Positions 40,248 through 57,168 of a stretch of 64,000 bases of DNA are shown piece by piece. Position 1 is the stretch's first letter. Every line of letters begins with the position of its first letter. Source of the DNA: Sphingobacterium kitahiroshimense (lineage in GTDB: Bacteria > Bacteroidota > Bacteroidia > Sphingobacteriales > Sphingobacteriaceae); NCBI RefSeq assembly GCF_025961315.1, contig NZ_JAOQNK010000001.1, forward strand, positions 3,100,001 through 3,164,000, written 5' to 3'. Made by a program: the position numbers and the translations under genes. A model generated the notes under the pieces. It did not search any database. It saw nothing but the letters and a program-made list of their open reading frames with translations, and had not been told where the DNA came from.

Positions 40248-41657
40248 TTATACGTCTAATTGAACACCGCTTACTTTACCTTCTTTTGAACGTATTTTCG
40301 TTGTACCACCACCATTTAAAGTGATATCTACAGGCTTATTCGTTTTCCATGCACCTTTAGTAAAATCAGGAATATTGACCGTTCTAGAGTTGTTTTTTAC
40401 AGAATCAAAACTTAAAGGAACGATACAACTCCAAGAAGCTGCATCATAAACATCTTGATCCAATGGTAAACCATTGCGCAAACAATCTATTAATCTCCAG
40501 TCCATCATGAAATCCATTCCACCATGACCACCTACCTGTTTTGCCTGCTCACCAATAAATTTCACTAGTTCAGGTGTATATTTAGCATACAGTTCTTTCA
40601 TTTTATCTTTAGAGATAAATTCATGTCCAAACGCAATATTTTCATCAGGATATTTCTGCGCATAACCTTTTGTACCGCTTAATGTATGTAATCTAGAATA
40701 TGGTCTTGGCGAAGTCACATCATGTTGCAACATAATTGTCTTACCCAATTCTGTACGGATTAAAGTTGTATTCATATTACCACGGAAGTTCTTACCAACA
40801 AATTCTTGATAAAAAGAATCTTTTGCTGCCAATTCTTTCGCTTTAGCGCCCATTTGGAAATCATTTGTAGACATAGCAACTAAATGATTCATTTTATCAC
40901 CACGGTTTATATTCATACATTGCGCAACCGGACCTAAACCATGTGTTGGATATAAGTTACCATTTAACTTAATATTTTCACGCAATCTCCACATATTATC
41001 GTAACCATTTTTCGCAAAATTTAAGTCCAATAAATCGTGAATATATGCTCCTTCGCCATGTAACAGCTCACCAAATAGACCTTGACGCGTCATGTTTAAT
41101 GTTAGCATTTCAAAGAAATCATAGCAACAGTTCTCCAACATCATACAATGTTTTTTCGTTTCTTCTGATACGCGAACCACTTCCCAACAGTCTTTAAGAG
41201 TTAAGGCAATCGGCACTTCACACGCAACATGCGCACCAGCTTTCATTGCGCCGATACTCATGGGAGTATGATAGTCCCATGGAGAACAGATATAAACTAA
41301 ATCCAATTTCTCATTTTTCAGCATGTCTTTCCATCCCTCTTCACCAGAATAAGATTTTGCATCTTTCAGCGATTTCTTACGCAGGATACCTTGAGCCCGT
41401 TCTACACGATCTGCATGTTTATCACATAACGCAACGATCTCAACACCATCAATGTAAGACAAACGATCCACAGCACCAGGACCACGCATTCCTAAACCAA
41501 TAACTGCTGCACGCACTTTATCAATCTTAGGGGCCGCATGACCGGACATGTTGAATTTTGTTGCGGCCAATACATTGGAATTTAAAGTTGGTAATGTCAC
41601 CGCTACAGATGATAAGATACCCGCTTTCTTTAAGAAATCTCTTCTATTAGAATTCAT
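40248..41657 (-). CDS. Tat-exported Gfo/Idh/MocA-type enzyme, GH109-like (NAD-dependent alpha-N-acetylgalactosaminidase family)
   Basis: 469 residues with a twin-arginine signal (MNSNRRDFLKKAGILSSVAV), so it is exported folded with its cofactor. The Rossmann domain has VRAAVIGLGMRGPGAVDRL; a catalytic-region segment is VACEVPIALTLKDCWEV. The block LENCCYDFFEMLTLNMTRQG followed by GELLHGEGAYIHDL closely resembles GH109 enzymes, which cleave terminal alpha-GalNAc by an NAD-dependent redox mechanism. GH109 is the best fit; another exported Gfo/Idh oxidoreductase remains possible. It neighbours the FGE-like gene and a GH20 gene is 4 kb away, fitting host or matrix glycan use. Confidence 0.85.
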   Translation of the reverse strand: MNSNRRDFLKKAGILSSVAVTLPTLNSNVLAATKFNMSGHAAPKIDKVRAAVIGLGMRGPGAVDRLSYIDGVEIVALCDKHADRVERAQGILRKKSLKDAKSYSGEEGWKDMLKNEKLDLVYICSPWDYHTPMSIGAMKAGAHVACEVPIALTLKDCWEVVRVSEETKKHCMMLENCCYDFFEMLTLNMTRQGLFGELLHGEGAYIHDLLDLNFAKNGYDNMWRLRENIKLNGNLYPTHGLGPVAQCMNINRGDKMNHLVAMSTNDFQMGAKAKELAAKDSFYQEFVGKNFRGNMNTTLIRTELGKTIMLQHDVTSPRPYSRLHTLSGTKGYAQKYPDENIAFGHEFISKDKMKELYAKYTPELVKFIGEQAKQVGGHGGMDFMMDWRLIDCLRNGLPLDQDVYDAASWSCIVPLSFDSVKNNSRTVNIPDFTKGAWKTNKPVDITLNGGGTTKIRSKEGKVSGVQLDV

Positions 41658-41681
41658 ATTTTGATAGATTAATTTACATAC

Positions 41682-41710
41682 AAAATTAAAGGGGCCATAG
41701 AAAGCCCCTC
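41682..41710 (-). promoter_or_regulatory. Promoter region of the GH109-type gene
   Basis: Minus strand TAATTTTG (41689-41682), 25 bp before the ATG. A 6-bp inverted repeat AGGGGC/GCCCCT (41691-41696 with 41705-41710) sits directly upstream and could be an operator. Confidence 0.5.
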
Positions 41711-41714
41711 TAAA

Positions 41715-42314
41715 ATCACCTATTTTAAAACAAACTAAACAGTCTTTGAAATGATTATCAAACTTAATGATAACAGTCGTTCAATAATTAGTTATAGAAT
41801 CAGCCGTAGACCTTTTCTATAACAAGAATACACTAGAAAATCGGTAATTAAAAATAAAAAAACAAAGCAATCGTTTGCTTAAAATAAACAACCGTTTGCA
41901 AAGTGACATCCAGCATTCAGATATTTCTCAAATTCTAGTAACCAATTAGTTACATCTAATAATCTTGTTCATAATTAAATGAAGAAACTTCTGAATTATA
42001 ATTTATAGCATCCTGAATTCTCTTATCATGAAACGCAGAGACGTGTATCTGTTATTAAAATAAAAATCATTTCTGAAGTCCTTCTTTTGGATTAATAAAC
42101 CTCAATCTGAAGAGCTCGTTGGCATATCTTATGAATTATTAAAATATACTATGAAATAATAATGTGTTATCAAACTGAACACAATCCTAGTAATATGTTG
42201 AAGAATCAATCAACATATTAAAAGAATCTAATGCCACTATGAGGAGCAATCAATAAGTAATAATTATGGATTCTGAAACTAATGGGGTTATAAGCATGGG
42301 TATGTATATCATAA
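41715..42314. other. Non-coding region between the GH109 gene and the first rRNA operon
   Basis: 600 bp of A+T-rich DNA. A 79-codon minus-strand frame (42218-42457) is unsupported: its sequence is not protein-like and it runs into the rRNA terminator repeat. I see no other gene. Confidence 0.55.
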
Positions 42315-42454
42315 AAGCAGAAGCTGCCATTATGTTTGTCCGATAGGAAGAAGATGTAGAAGCTGAATAGGTTAAATGATGAGCATGACGGGTCTGCAGA
42401 AGTTACCGAAAGAACAGGAATAGCTATGCTCTCAGCATAAAAAAGGTATAAACA

Positions 42455-42486
42455 CAAAAAAGCCTCTGCTGTATAGCAAAGGCTTC
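42455..42486 (-). terminator. Terminator of rRNA operon 1
   Basis: Minus-strand stem AGCCTTTGCT/AGCAGAGGCT (one G-U pair) followed by six T, 12 bp after 5S. Confidence 0.88.
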
Positions 42487-42497
42487 TGTATAAAAAA

Positions 42498-42605
42498 AGG
42501 CACCGACCTACTCTCCCACCTGTTACGGCAATACCATCGGCTCTGGCGGGCTTGACTTCTCTGTTCGGAATGGGAAGAGGTAGACACCGCCGATATAGGC
42601 ACCTA
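42498..42605 (-). rRNA. rrf: 5S ribosomal RNA, operon 1
   Basis: Minus strand contains the conserved CCCATTCCGAACAGAGAAGT and GGGAGAGTAGGTCGG elements, with end stem GGTGCC on both sides. Ends are estimated to within a few bases. Confidence 0.93.
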
Positions 42606-42654
42606 AAATGTTTTTATGTGATATATGCTCTTTAAAAAGCATTATCTATAGACA

Positions 42655-42688
42655 ATTGAAAGAAAAACTAAAAGAGGAAGACAACAGT
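42655..42688 (-). other. 23S processing stem, 3' arm, operon 1
   Basis: Complementary to 45713-45748 on the other side of 23S (arms ATTGAAAGAAAAA and AAGACAACAGT, imperfect middle). The pair would form the long helix cut by RNase III to release pre-23S. Confidence 0.75.
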
Positions 42689-42697
42689 GTTTGCGTT

Positions 42698-45590
<2,893 letters not shown>

Positions 45591-45712
45591 CTCATAGCCC
45601 TTTTGCTACTATGGGTTGCTTTTTGATATATAACCGTGATGCTACGCATTAATCCGTTCGGCCTTGACCGAGGGTCTTCATAATACATCGAGCACATCAC
45701 AGTATTGTCTCT

Positions 45713-45764
45713 ACTGTTGTCTTCTCTTGTAATTTTTTTTCTTTCAATATGTCAAAGAACTCTT
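45713..45764 (-). promoter_or_regulatory. 23S leader: processing stem 5' arm and boxA-like site, operon 1
   Basis: 45713-45748 pairs with 42655-42688. Just upstream, GAGTTCTTTGACA (45763-45750 minus) is a boxA-like antitermination site. Confidence 0.6.
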
Positions 45765-45850
45765 CTTTTAGATCGGAGATATCAGATCTGAGATATCAGA
45801 AACTATAAAGTGTCTAATGTCTCTTATCCTGTGTCCCACGTCTAAGGATG

Positions 45851-45924
45851 TGGAGAATATCGGAGTCGAACCGATGACCCCCTGCGTGCAAGGCAGGTGC
45901 TCTAGCCAGCTGAGCTAATTCCCC
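45851..45924 (-). tRNA. tRNA-Ala (TGC), operon 1
   Basis: Acceptor GGGGAAT/ATTCTCC, anticodon TGC in CTTGCACG, T-loop GGTTCGACTCC, discriminator A. CCA is not encoded. Confidence 0.97.
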
Positions 45925-46003
45925 GTGGTGTAGATTATAGATTCCGGAACAGAGAAAGCAGACTTTACGTCTCAGATCTCATATCTGTCATCTCAAATCT
46001 AGA

Positions 46004-46080
46004 TGGTAGTCCCGAGCAGATTTGAACTGCTGACCCCTACATTATCAGTGTAGTGCTCTAACCAACTGAGCTACGGGACT
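46004..46080 (-). tRNA. tRNA-Ile (GAT), operon 1
   Basis: Acceptor AGTCCCG/CGGGACT, anticodon GAT in CTGATAAT, T-loop AGTTCAAATCT, encoded CCA. Confidence 0.97.
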
Positions 46081-46201
46081 AGCTTATCATTCTATCTCTC
46101 TGGACCATCCATTTTCAGGGATGGGCACATTTCTTCAAATGTTTCTGTTTCTTATATAAATCATGTGTATCCGTAACGAGCTTCAATTCCGAATGCTCTA
46201 G

Positions 46202-47731
<1,530 letters not shown>

Positions 47732-47871
47732 AAAATGAAGTGTAAGATCAAGACTATTTATAATAAATAGAATTGTCTTGTATTTTAATTTCTAATTCTA
47801 AAATTGAACAGGTTGATTTTTTTAACTTTCGTCGTTTCTCAACACTACTCGTTACGTTACATGATTATATT

Positions 47872-47884
47872 TTTAAAGAACTTC
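47872..47884 (-). promoter_or_regulatory. boxA-like site in the 16S leader, operon 1
   Basis: Minus strand AGTTCTTTAAAAA, about 140 nt upstream of 16S. The same sequence occurs at the matching place in operon 2 (54696-54708). Confidence 0.5.
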
Positions 47885-47976
47885 TGTCGCTTCCGCATCT
47901 CGCTTCGGCTTTTATGATGTCGGCATTGCGCCGTTATCGATCTTGTTTCTGTTTCCCTTCGTTTCCGTTGGGACTG

Positions 47977-48006
47977 CAAAGGTAGAAATCTTTTTGGTTT
48001 CTCCAA
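47977..48006 (-). promoter_or_regulatory. rRNA operon 1 promoter P2 (TTG-N19-TACCTTTG)
   Basis: Minus strand TTG (48006-48004), 19 bases, TACCTTTG (47984-47977): full consensus, ~245 bp upstream of 16S. Confidence 0.75.
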
Positions 48007-48126
48007 AATAAATGTGAAAATTTATTTTTTTGTCTTCCTCCTGTTTCTGCGTTCAATCTTCATTAAACCCTTCTTTTTTCAGTGCCCATCCTTTCGGATC
48101 AGCCGTTCCTCCCTTGCGGAGTGGTG

Positions 48127-48134
48127 CAAAGATA
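48127..48134 (-). promoter_or_regulatory. rRNA operon 1 promoter P1, -7 element
   Basis: Minus strand TATCTTTG followed by CACCACTCCGCAAGGGAGG, 150 bp upstream of P2. No -33 TTG, but an A+T-rich upstream stretch. Conserved in operon 2. Confidence 0.6.
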
Positions 48135-48231
48135 GGGACTTTTTATAATCACTTCCTAATCTTTTTTCGCTTATTTCTCCATAATAAGGTTAACTAACTG
48201 TAACATTGGATGATTCATTTGTAGGCGTAGC

Positions 48232-48284
48232 TACATTGAAGACTTCAAAATCATAATAATTACGAATCTGAAGTCTTCAATGTA
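48232..48284. repeat. 16-bp perfect inverted repeat, arms themselves near-palindromic
   Basis: TACATTGAAGACTTCA (48232-48247) and its exact complement (48269-48284) around a 21-nt loop. Each arm includes GAAGACTTC, a nine-base near-palindrome. It lies ~100 bp upstream of P1 of operon 1 and is not found upstream of operon 2. Confidence 0.9.
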
Positions 48285-48363
48285 CTTAAGCAGTATAAAA
48301 GATTCTAGCCTAATATCTATCTTTTTATTCCTATAAGGATGATACTTTACAGCAATTACTCAT

Positions 48364-48389
48364 TCCGATTCTTAAAAGAATCGGATTTT
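48364..48389 (+). terminator. Terminator-like hairpin in the inter-operon spacer
   Basis: Stem TCCGATTCTT/AAGAATCGGA with a 2-nt centre, followed by four T on the plus strand. No gene precedes it, so its role is unclear. Confidence 0.45.
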
Positions 48390-49299
48390 CTTAATAAATA
48401 CACATCATAAACTTGCATTTAGAAAATAAATTCCTGCAAAAAATCAAAATACTTTTTTTGAAAAGAAGTGATAAGGATACATTTTCTTCCCATATCCCAC
48501 AGCATATATCCATATTATACGGGTATTATATCATGTCAATGCTTTCTTAATGCATCAACAAGTCTAAAATACCTGGTTAAAAATACAATTCGCCCACCCA
48601 TCATCAGCGCATTTTTGTACCTATTGCATATAGATTATTGTCAACTCATCAAAAAATAACAACAATTCCTTATCTATTTTTATGTAGATTTCAATTATTT
48701 TCTTGTTATTCACTATACAAAATTCTAGGATTATGTTATAATAGCAACAAAAAATGAGTTCAATACACTTTATCTCAATATCTAATAGGCAGCATCGAAC
48801 AGCTTTTTAGATTAAAAAATAATTCATTTATACTTAGAAAAGTGAATTACATCCTAATTATAATAAATAATATGATGAATTTACAAGCACATGTCTCTAT
48901 GCGAATGATTAAAGGAGCTGGTAAAATCGTGGTTACAATTTAAATTAGAAAACTTAAATCCTTCTTTCAATAGGCAGTTAATTACTTATTTATAAACAGA
49001 GTAGTCTTCTATGATTCTGAAACTAATTCAGTTTGTCAAGCAAGGGTGGTACTGTATCTTTTCACCAAATCCTCTAAGCAACTATCCGAAAAAAGAAAAT
49101 AGTTCAATAACAAGAAGTTTTTTGGCGGGAAAAGTGCTCTTTACTAAGTAAAGAAGAATAAGCAGAAGCTGCCATTATGTTTGTCCGATAGGAAGAAGAT
49201 GTAGAAGCTGAATAGGTTAAATGATGAGCATGACGGGTCTGCAGAAGTTACCGAAAGAACAGGAATAGCTATGCTCTCAGCATAAAAAAGGTATAAACA

Positions 49300-49331
49300 C
49301 AAAAAAGCCTCTGCTGTATAGCAAAGGCTTC
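49300..49331 (-). terminator. Terminator of rRNA operon 2
   Basis: Same hairpin and T tract as operon 1. Confidence 0.88.
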
Positions 49332-49342
49332 TGTATAAAAAA

Positions 49343-49450
49343 AGGCACCGACCTACTCTCCCACCTGTTACGGCAATACCATCGGCTCTGGCGGGCTTGA
49401 CTTCTCTGTTCGGAATGGGAAGAGGTAGACACCGCCGATATAGGCACCTA
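49343..49450 (-). rRNA. rrf: 5S ribosomal RNA, operon 2
   Basis: Identical in sequence to the operon 1 copy. Ends estimated. Confidence 0.93.
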
Positions 49451-49547
49451 AAATGTTTTTATTAGATCAGCAGTAATTAGATAGTAGTAGTTAGACTTCT
49501 CTAAATACTATGTACTAAATACTAAATACTCCTGTAATCTATAGACA

Positions 49548-49581
49548 ATTGAAAGAAAAACTAAAAGAGGAAGACAACAGT
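49548..49581 (-). other. 23S processing stem, 3' arm, operon 2
   Basis: Same arm as 42655-42688, pairing with 52606-52641. The 5S-23S spacer next to it carries 48 extra bases in this operon, including three TAAATACT-like units. Confidence 0.7.
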
Positions 49582-49590
49582 GTCTGCGTT

Positions 49591-52483
<2,893 letters not shown>

Positions 52484-52605
52484 CTCATAGCCCTTTTGCT
52501 ACTATGGGTTGCTTTTTGATATATAACCGTGATGCTACGCATTAATCCGTTCGGCCTTGACCGAGGGTCTTCATAATACATCGAGCACATCACAGTATTG
52601 TCTCT

Positions 52606-52657
52606 ACTGTTGTCTTCTCTTGTAATTTTTTTTCTTTCAATATGTCAAAGAACTCTT
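52606..52657 (-). promoter_or_regulatory. 23S leader: processing stem 5' arm and boxA-like site, operon 2
   Basis: Same elements as 45713-45764 in operon 1. Confidence 0.6.
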
Positions 52658-52743
52658 CTTTTAGATCGGAGATATCAGATCTGAGATATCAGAAACTATA
52701 AAGTGTCTAATGTCTCTTATCTTGTGTCCCACGTCTAAGGATG

Positions 52744-52817
52744 TGGAGAATATCGGAGTCGAACCGATGACCCCCTGCGTGCAAGGCAGGTGCTCTAGCC
52801 AGCTGAGCTAATTCCCC
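52744..52817 (-). tRNA. tRNA-Ala (TGC), operon 2
   Basis: Identical to the operon 1 copy; anticodon TGC, no encoded CCA. Confidence 0.97.
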
Positions 52818-52827
52818 GTGGTATTTA

Positions 52828-52904
52828 TGGTAGTCCCGAGCAGATTTGAACTGCTGACCCCTACATTATCAGTGTAGTGCTCTAACCAACTGAGCTACGG
52901 GACT
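52828..52904 (-). tRNA. tRNA-Ile (GAT), operon 2
   Basis: Identical to the operon 1 copy; anticodon GAT, encoded CCA. Only 10 nt separate it from tRNA-Ala here, against 79 nt in operon 1. Confidence 0.97.
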
Positions 52905-53025
52905 AGCTTATCATTCTATCTCTCTGGACCATCCATTTTCAGGGATGGGCACATTTCTTCAAATGTTTCTGTTTCTTATATAAATCATGTGTATCCGTAA
53001 CGAGCTTCAATTCCGAATGCTCTAG

Positions 53026-54555
<1,530 letters not shown>

Positions 54556-54800
54556 AAAATGAAGTGTAAGATCAAGACTATTTATAATAAATAGAATTGT
54601 CTTGTATTTTAATTTCTAATTCTAAAATTGAACAGGTTGATTTTTTTAACTTTCGTTGTTTCTCAACACTACTCGTTACGTTACATGATTATATTTTTAA
54701 AGAACTTCTGTCGCTTCCGCATCTCGCTTCGGCTTTTATGATGTCGGCATTGCGCCGGTATCGATCTTGTTTCTGTTTCCCTTCGTTTCCGTTGGGACTG

Positions 54801-54830
54801 CAAAGGTAGAAATCTTTTTGGTTTCTCCAA
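54801..54830 (-). promoter_or_regulatory. rRNA operon 2 promoter P2
   Basis: TTG-N19-TACCTTTG on the minus strand, as in operon 1. Confidence 0.75.
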
Positions 54831-54951
54831 AATAAATGTGAAAATTTATTTTTTTTGTTTTCCTGCTGTTTCTGCGTTTAACCTGAATTAAACCCTTCTT
54901 TTTTCAGTGCCTATCCTTTCGGATCAGACGTTCCTCCCTTGCGGAGTGGTG

Positions 54952-54959
54952 CAAAGATA
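54952..54959 (-). promoter_or_regulatory. rRNA operon 2 promoter P1, -7 element
   Basis: Minus strand TATCTTTG, same context as operon 1. Identity with operon 1 ends about 30 bp upstream, near 54990. Confidence 0.6.
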
Positions 54960-55213
54960 GCGACTTTTTATAATCACTTCCTAATCTTTTCCGGAAATAG
55001 TTTACCGTGAACCGGTAAACAGCTTATAACCTGACCGATAAATTTACCCATGACCTATTACAGGGGCTGAGAAACGGACAATCCTGGCTTTGAACTATAA
55101 AAAGGGGTAGCGGGCGGATTGTTCGTCCTGGGCCGTCTTTTATGGATGCAGTATGCTTTTAGGGAATGGTTCCGCAGAAATTATATCTTTTTCAGTACAG
55201 CGGCATCATCGAC

Positions 55214-55272
55214 ACTATTACTATTACTATTACTATTACTATTACTATTACTATTACTATTACTATTACTAT
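55214..55272. repeat. Hexanucleotide microsatellite (ACTATT)~10
   Basis: Nearly ten uninterrupted copies of ACTATT. In one plus-strand frame it would encode a Thr-Ile dipeptide repeat. Confidence 0.95.
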
Positions 55273-55505
55273 AGCTGATAATGTGATTCATTCCTGTTCA
55301 TGCTTTTCGCAGGGCCGACATCTTTACTTTATACCATATAGTATATACTACAAAAGGGATCCTGAGAAGTGCTGCTGTTTTGCAATAGCCAGCTATCCCC
55401 CGTACAGATACTCAGGAATAAGGCATATTATAACCTGATCCGGATCTGAGAGGGAACTGATTATTACATAAGCAGGGATTTATAGAGAGATTACTTGGAT
55501 TTTAT

Positions 55506-55562
55506 AGGGGGTTTATAGGGATTCACCCCTACTACCCCCCTATAAACCCCCTCTTATCCCCC
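55506..55562. repeat. 15-bp inverted repeat with G-quadruplex motif on the minus strand
   Basis: AGGGGGTTTATAGGG (55506-55520) pairs perfectly with 55538-55552. The minus strand from 55562 to 55526 has four runs of 5, 5, 6 and 4 G separated by loops of 6, 6 and 5 bases. Confidence 0.9.
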
Positions 55563-55986
55563 TGTTATACCTCTATTATATCTAAACATGATTCCTAGCT
55601 GGTTATAATATGGTATGATCCTGATAACAACTTTAGTTTTCTAGCAATATGGCCCGCATCACATCTTTTTCTAAATCAAAAACTGTTTATGGACATCGAA
55701 CAAAAAATCACTCTTACTATTGGCTATATGAATAGGATGATTATCCAAGATTTCTACCAAAACTTCTACTAAGAGGAATTTTCATTAGACCATCACTATA
55801 CATTCATTTAAACATAGGTTGAAGGTATCGTAATACTAATTGATCTTAACTCTGCTCTCCTCAAAAAAGTAAGAACAATATTATACTCATATTTCCATAA
55901 TACCGGGATAATGTAAAAAACATCATTTATTCACATGTCCTTATTCATAAGGAAACATAGAGCTCCTTACTTTGAAAAAATGATTC

Positions 55987-57168
55987 ATGATGATAAGAGT
56001 TGCTTTTTTTGCGGAGATAATGATTCCTGACTTTGACGGAGCTTCACGAACAATTTTTCAACTTGTCGACCGCATCGATAAAAAACGGTTTGAATTTTTG
56101 TTCATATATGGAACAGGGCCAGATCAAGTACAAGATTTCGAGTCCTTGAAAATTCCATCTTTAAGCATTCCGATACAACAGAACTATAGTATGGCGATTC
56201 CAGCGCTAGCAGATCAACGCTTAAAAAAGAAACTCCAGGATTTTAATCCCGATATTATTCATATTGCTACACCTTCTCTTTTAGGTTTCTACGGGCAGCG
56301 ATATGCATTAAAAAATCAAATACCGGTCATCAGCATCTACCATACACACTTTGTCAGCTATATTGACTACTATCTCAAGCATTTTACTTTTTTGGTTGGC
56401 CCTACAAAGAAAAGAATTATCCAGACACAGAATAAATTCTATAATAACTGTGATAAAATCTATATTCCAACAAATAGCATCGTTTGCGAACTTACAAAAA
56501 TGGGCATTAACCCAAGCTTGATGCAGATCTGGAAACGTGGAATTGACAACAGTCTATTTTCTCCAGACAAAAAAGATCACAATTGGCTACAAGAAATAAC
56601 AGGAAACAGGCATCCGACGATATTATTTGCCAGTAGGCTGGTTTGGGAGAAGAATTTAAAAACCCTGATCGCGATCTACAGCTTATTAAAGCAACAGAAC
56701 ATTCTTTTCAATTTTATAGTCGCTGGAGACGGTTCTGCAATGGACTCTTGTCGACAGCAGATGCCTGAAGCTATCTTTCTAGGCAAATTGAATCATCATG
56801 ACCTTGCCAAGTTGTATGCTTCTTCAACCTTATTTGTCTTTCCTTCACATTCCGAGACTTATGGTAATGTCGTTATTGAAGCCATGGCATCAGCGTTACC
56901 TTGCATTATTGCAGATGGCGGAGGTTCTGCAGATTTAATAACCGAAAGTGTAACAGGTTTTAAATGTAAACCGCAGGATGCGGCAGCTTTTGTTAATCGC
57001 ATTATATACTTACTACAGGATAATAGATTAAGAAAGGAGATTGGACATGCGGGATTACAATTCAGCAAATCAATAGACTGGAGTTCTTTAGCTAACACCT
57101 ATTTTGAAGACTTAGAACAAATGAACAGAACCGCTAATGATTCAATCATTAAATTTCAGGTTGGTTAA
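55987..57168 (+). CDS. Glycosyltransferase family 4 protein
   Basis: 393-residue retaining GT-B enzyme of the GT4 type that moves a sugar from a nucleotide donor to a lipid or glycan at the cytoplasmic membrane face. The N-terminal domain begins IRVAFFAEIMIPDFDGASRT with the acceptor-side loop; KRGIDNSLFSP starts the second domain. Donor-site features are FASRLVWEKNL, VAGDGSAMD and the E-x7-E motif SETYGNVVIEAMA with Glu290 and Glu298. It resembles GDP-mannose or glycolipid mannosyl/glucosyl transferases, but donor and acceptor cannot be fixed. First gene of a three-gene operon; its TAA overlaps the next ATG by one base (TAATG). The start may be at 55987 or 55990. Confidence 0.92.
   Translation: MMIRVAFFAEIMIPDFDGASRTIFQLVDRIDKKRFEFLFIYGTGPDQVQDFESLKIPSLSIPIQQNYSMAIPALADQRLKKKLQDFNPDIIHIATPSLLGFYGQRYALKNQIPVISIYHTHFVSYIDYYLKHFTFLVGPTKKRIIQTQNKFYNNCDKIYIPTNSIVCELTKMGINPSLMQIWKRGIDNSLFSPDKKDHNWLQEITGNRHPTILFASRLVWEKNLKTLIAIYSLLKQQNILFNFIVAGDGSAMDSCRQQMPEAIFLGKLNHHDLAKLYASSTLFVFPSHSETYGNVVIEAMASALPCIIADGGGSADLITESVTGFKCKPQDAAAFVNRIIYLLQDNRLRKEIGHAGLQFSKSIDWSSLANTYFEDLEQMNRTANDSIIKFQVG

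Larger units (their letters stand above)
42315..42616. repeat. 5S gene and downstream flank, copy 1 of a tandem operon repeat
   Basis: Matches 49160-49461 essentially base for base. The shared block covers ~140 bp beyond the terminator, the terminator and the 5S gene. Identity stops abruptly on both sides. Confidence 0.9.
48170..49159. other. Non-coding spacer between the two rRNA operons
   Basis: About 990 bp, very A+T-rich. It holds a 16-bp inverted repeat (48232-48284) and a terminator-like hairpin (48364-48389), both listed separately. A 63-codon frame at 48468-48659 has no protein-like features. No gene is supported. Confidence 0.6.
49160..49461. repeat. 5S gene and downstream flank, copy 2 of the tandem operon repeat
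   Basis: Duplicate of 42315-42616 (offset 6845). Confidence 0.9.
54990..55980. other. Non-coding region upstream of rRNA operon 2, repeat-rich
   Basis: About 1 kb. The first ~450 bp look richer in G+C than the neighbours. They hold a hairpin GTTTACC/GGTAAAC (55000-55020), an 11-bp inverted repeat with one mismatch (55074-55084 with 55116-55126), a hexanucleotide microsatellite (55214-55272), a 12-bp palindrome TAGTATATACTA (55339-55350) and a G/C-run inverted repeat (55506-55562). The last 400 bp are A+T-rich and featureless. A 90-codon frame at 55166-55438 is produced by the microsatellite and is not convincing. Confidence 0.6.

Noticed and set aside
42269..42283. Short match GATTCTGAAACTAAT also found near 49012-49026, outside the operon repeat
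   Set aside because: Only ~15 bases and at a different offset from the main duplication; too short to call an extended repeat.
42218..42457. 79-codon minus-strand frame beside the 5S terminator
   Set aside because: Its 5' part lies in the rRNA operon repeat flank, and it has no recognisable features.
48468..48659. 63-codon frame between the rRNA operons
   Set aside because: A+T-rich chance frame without start context, domain or protein-like composition.
55166..55438. 90-codon frame with a Thr-Ile dipeptide repeat
   Set aside because: Protein likeness comes only from the microsatellite. The rest (clusters of Cys, Tyr and His) has no signal, domain or upstream site.
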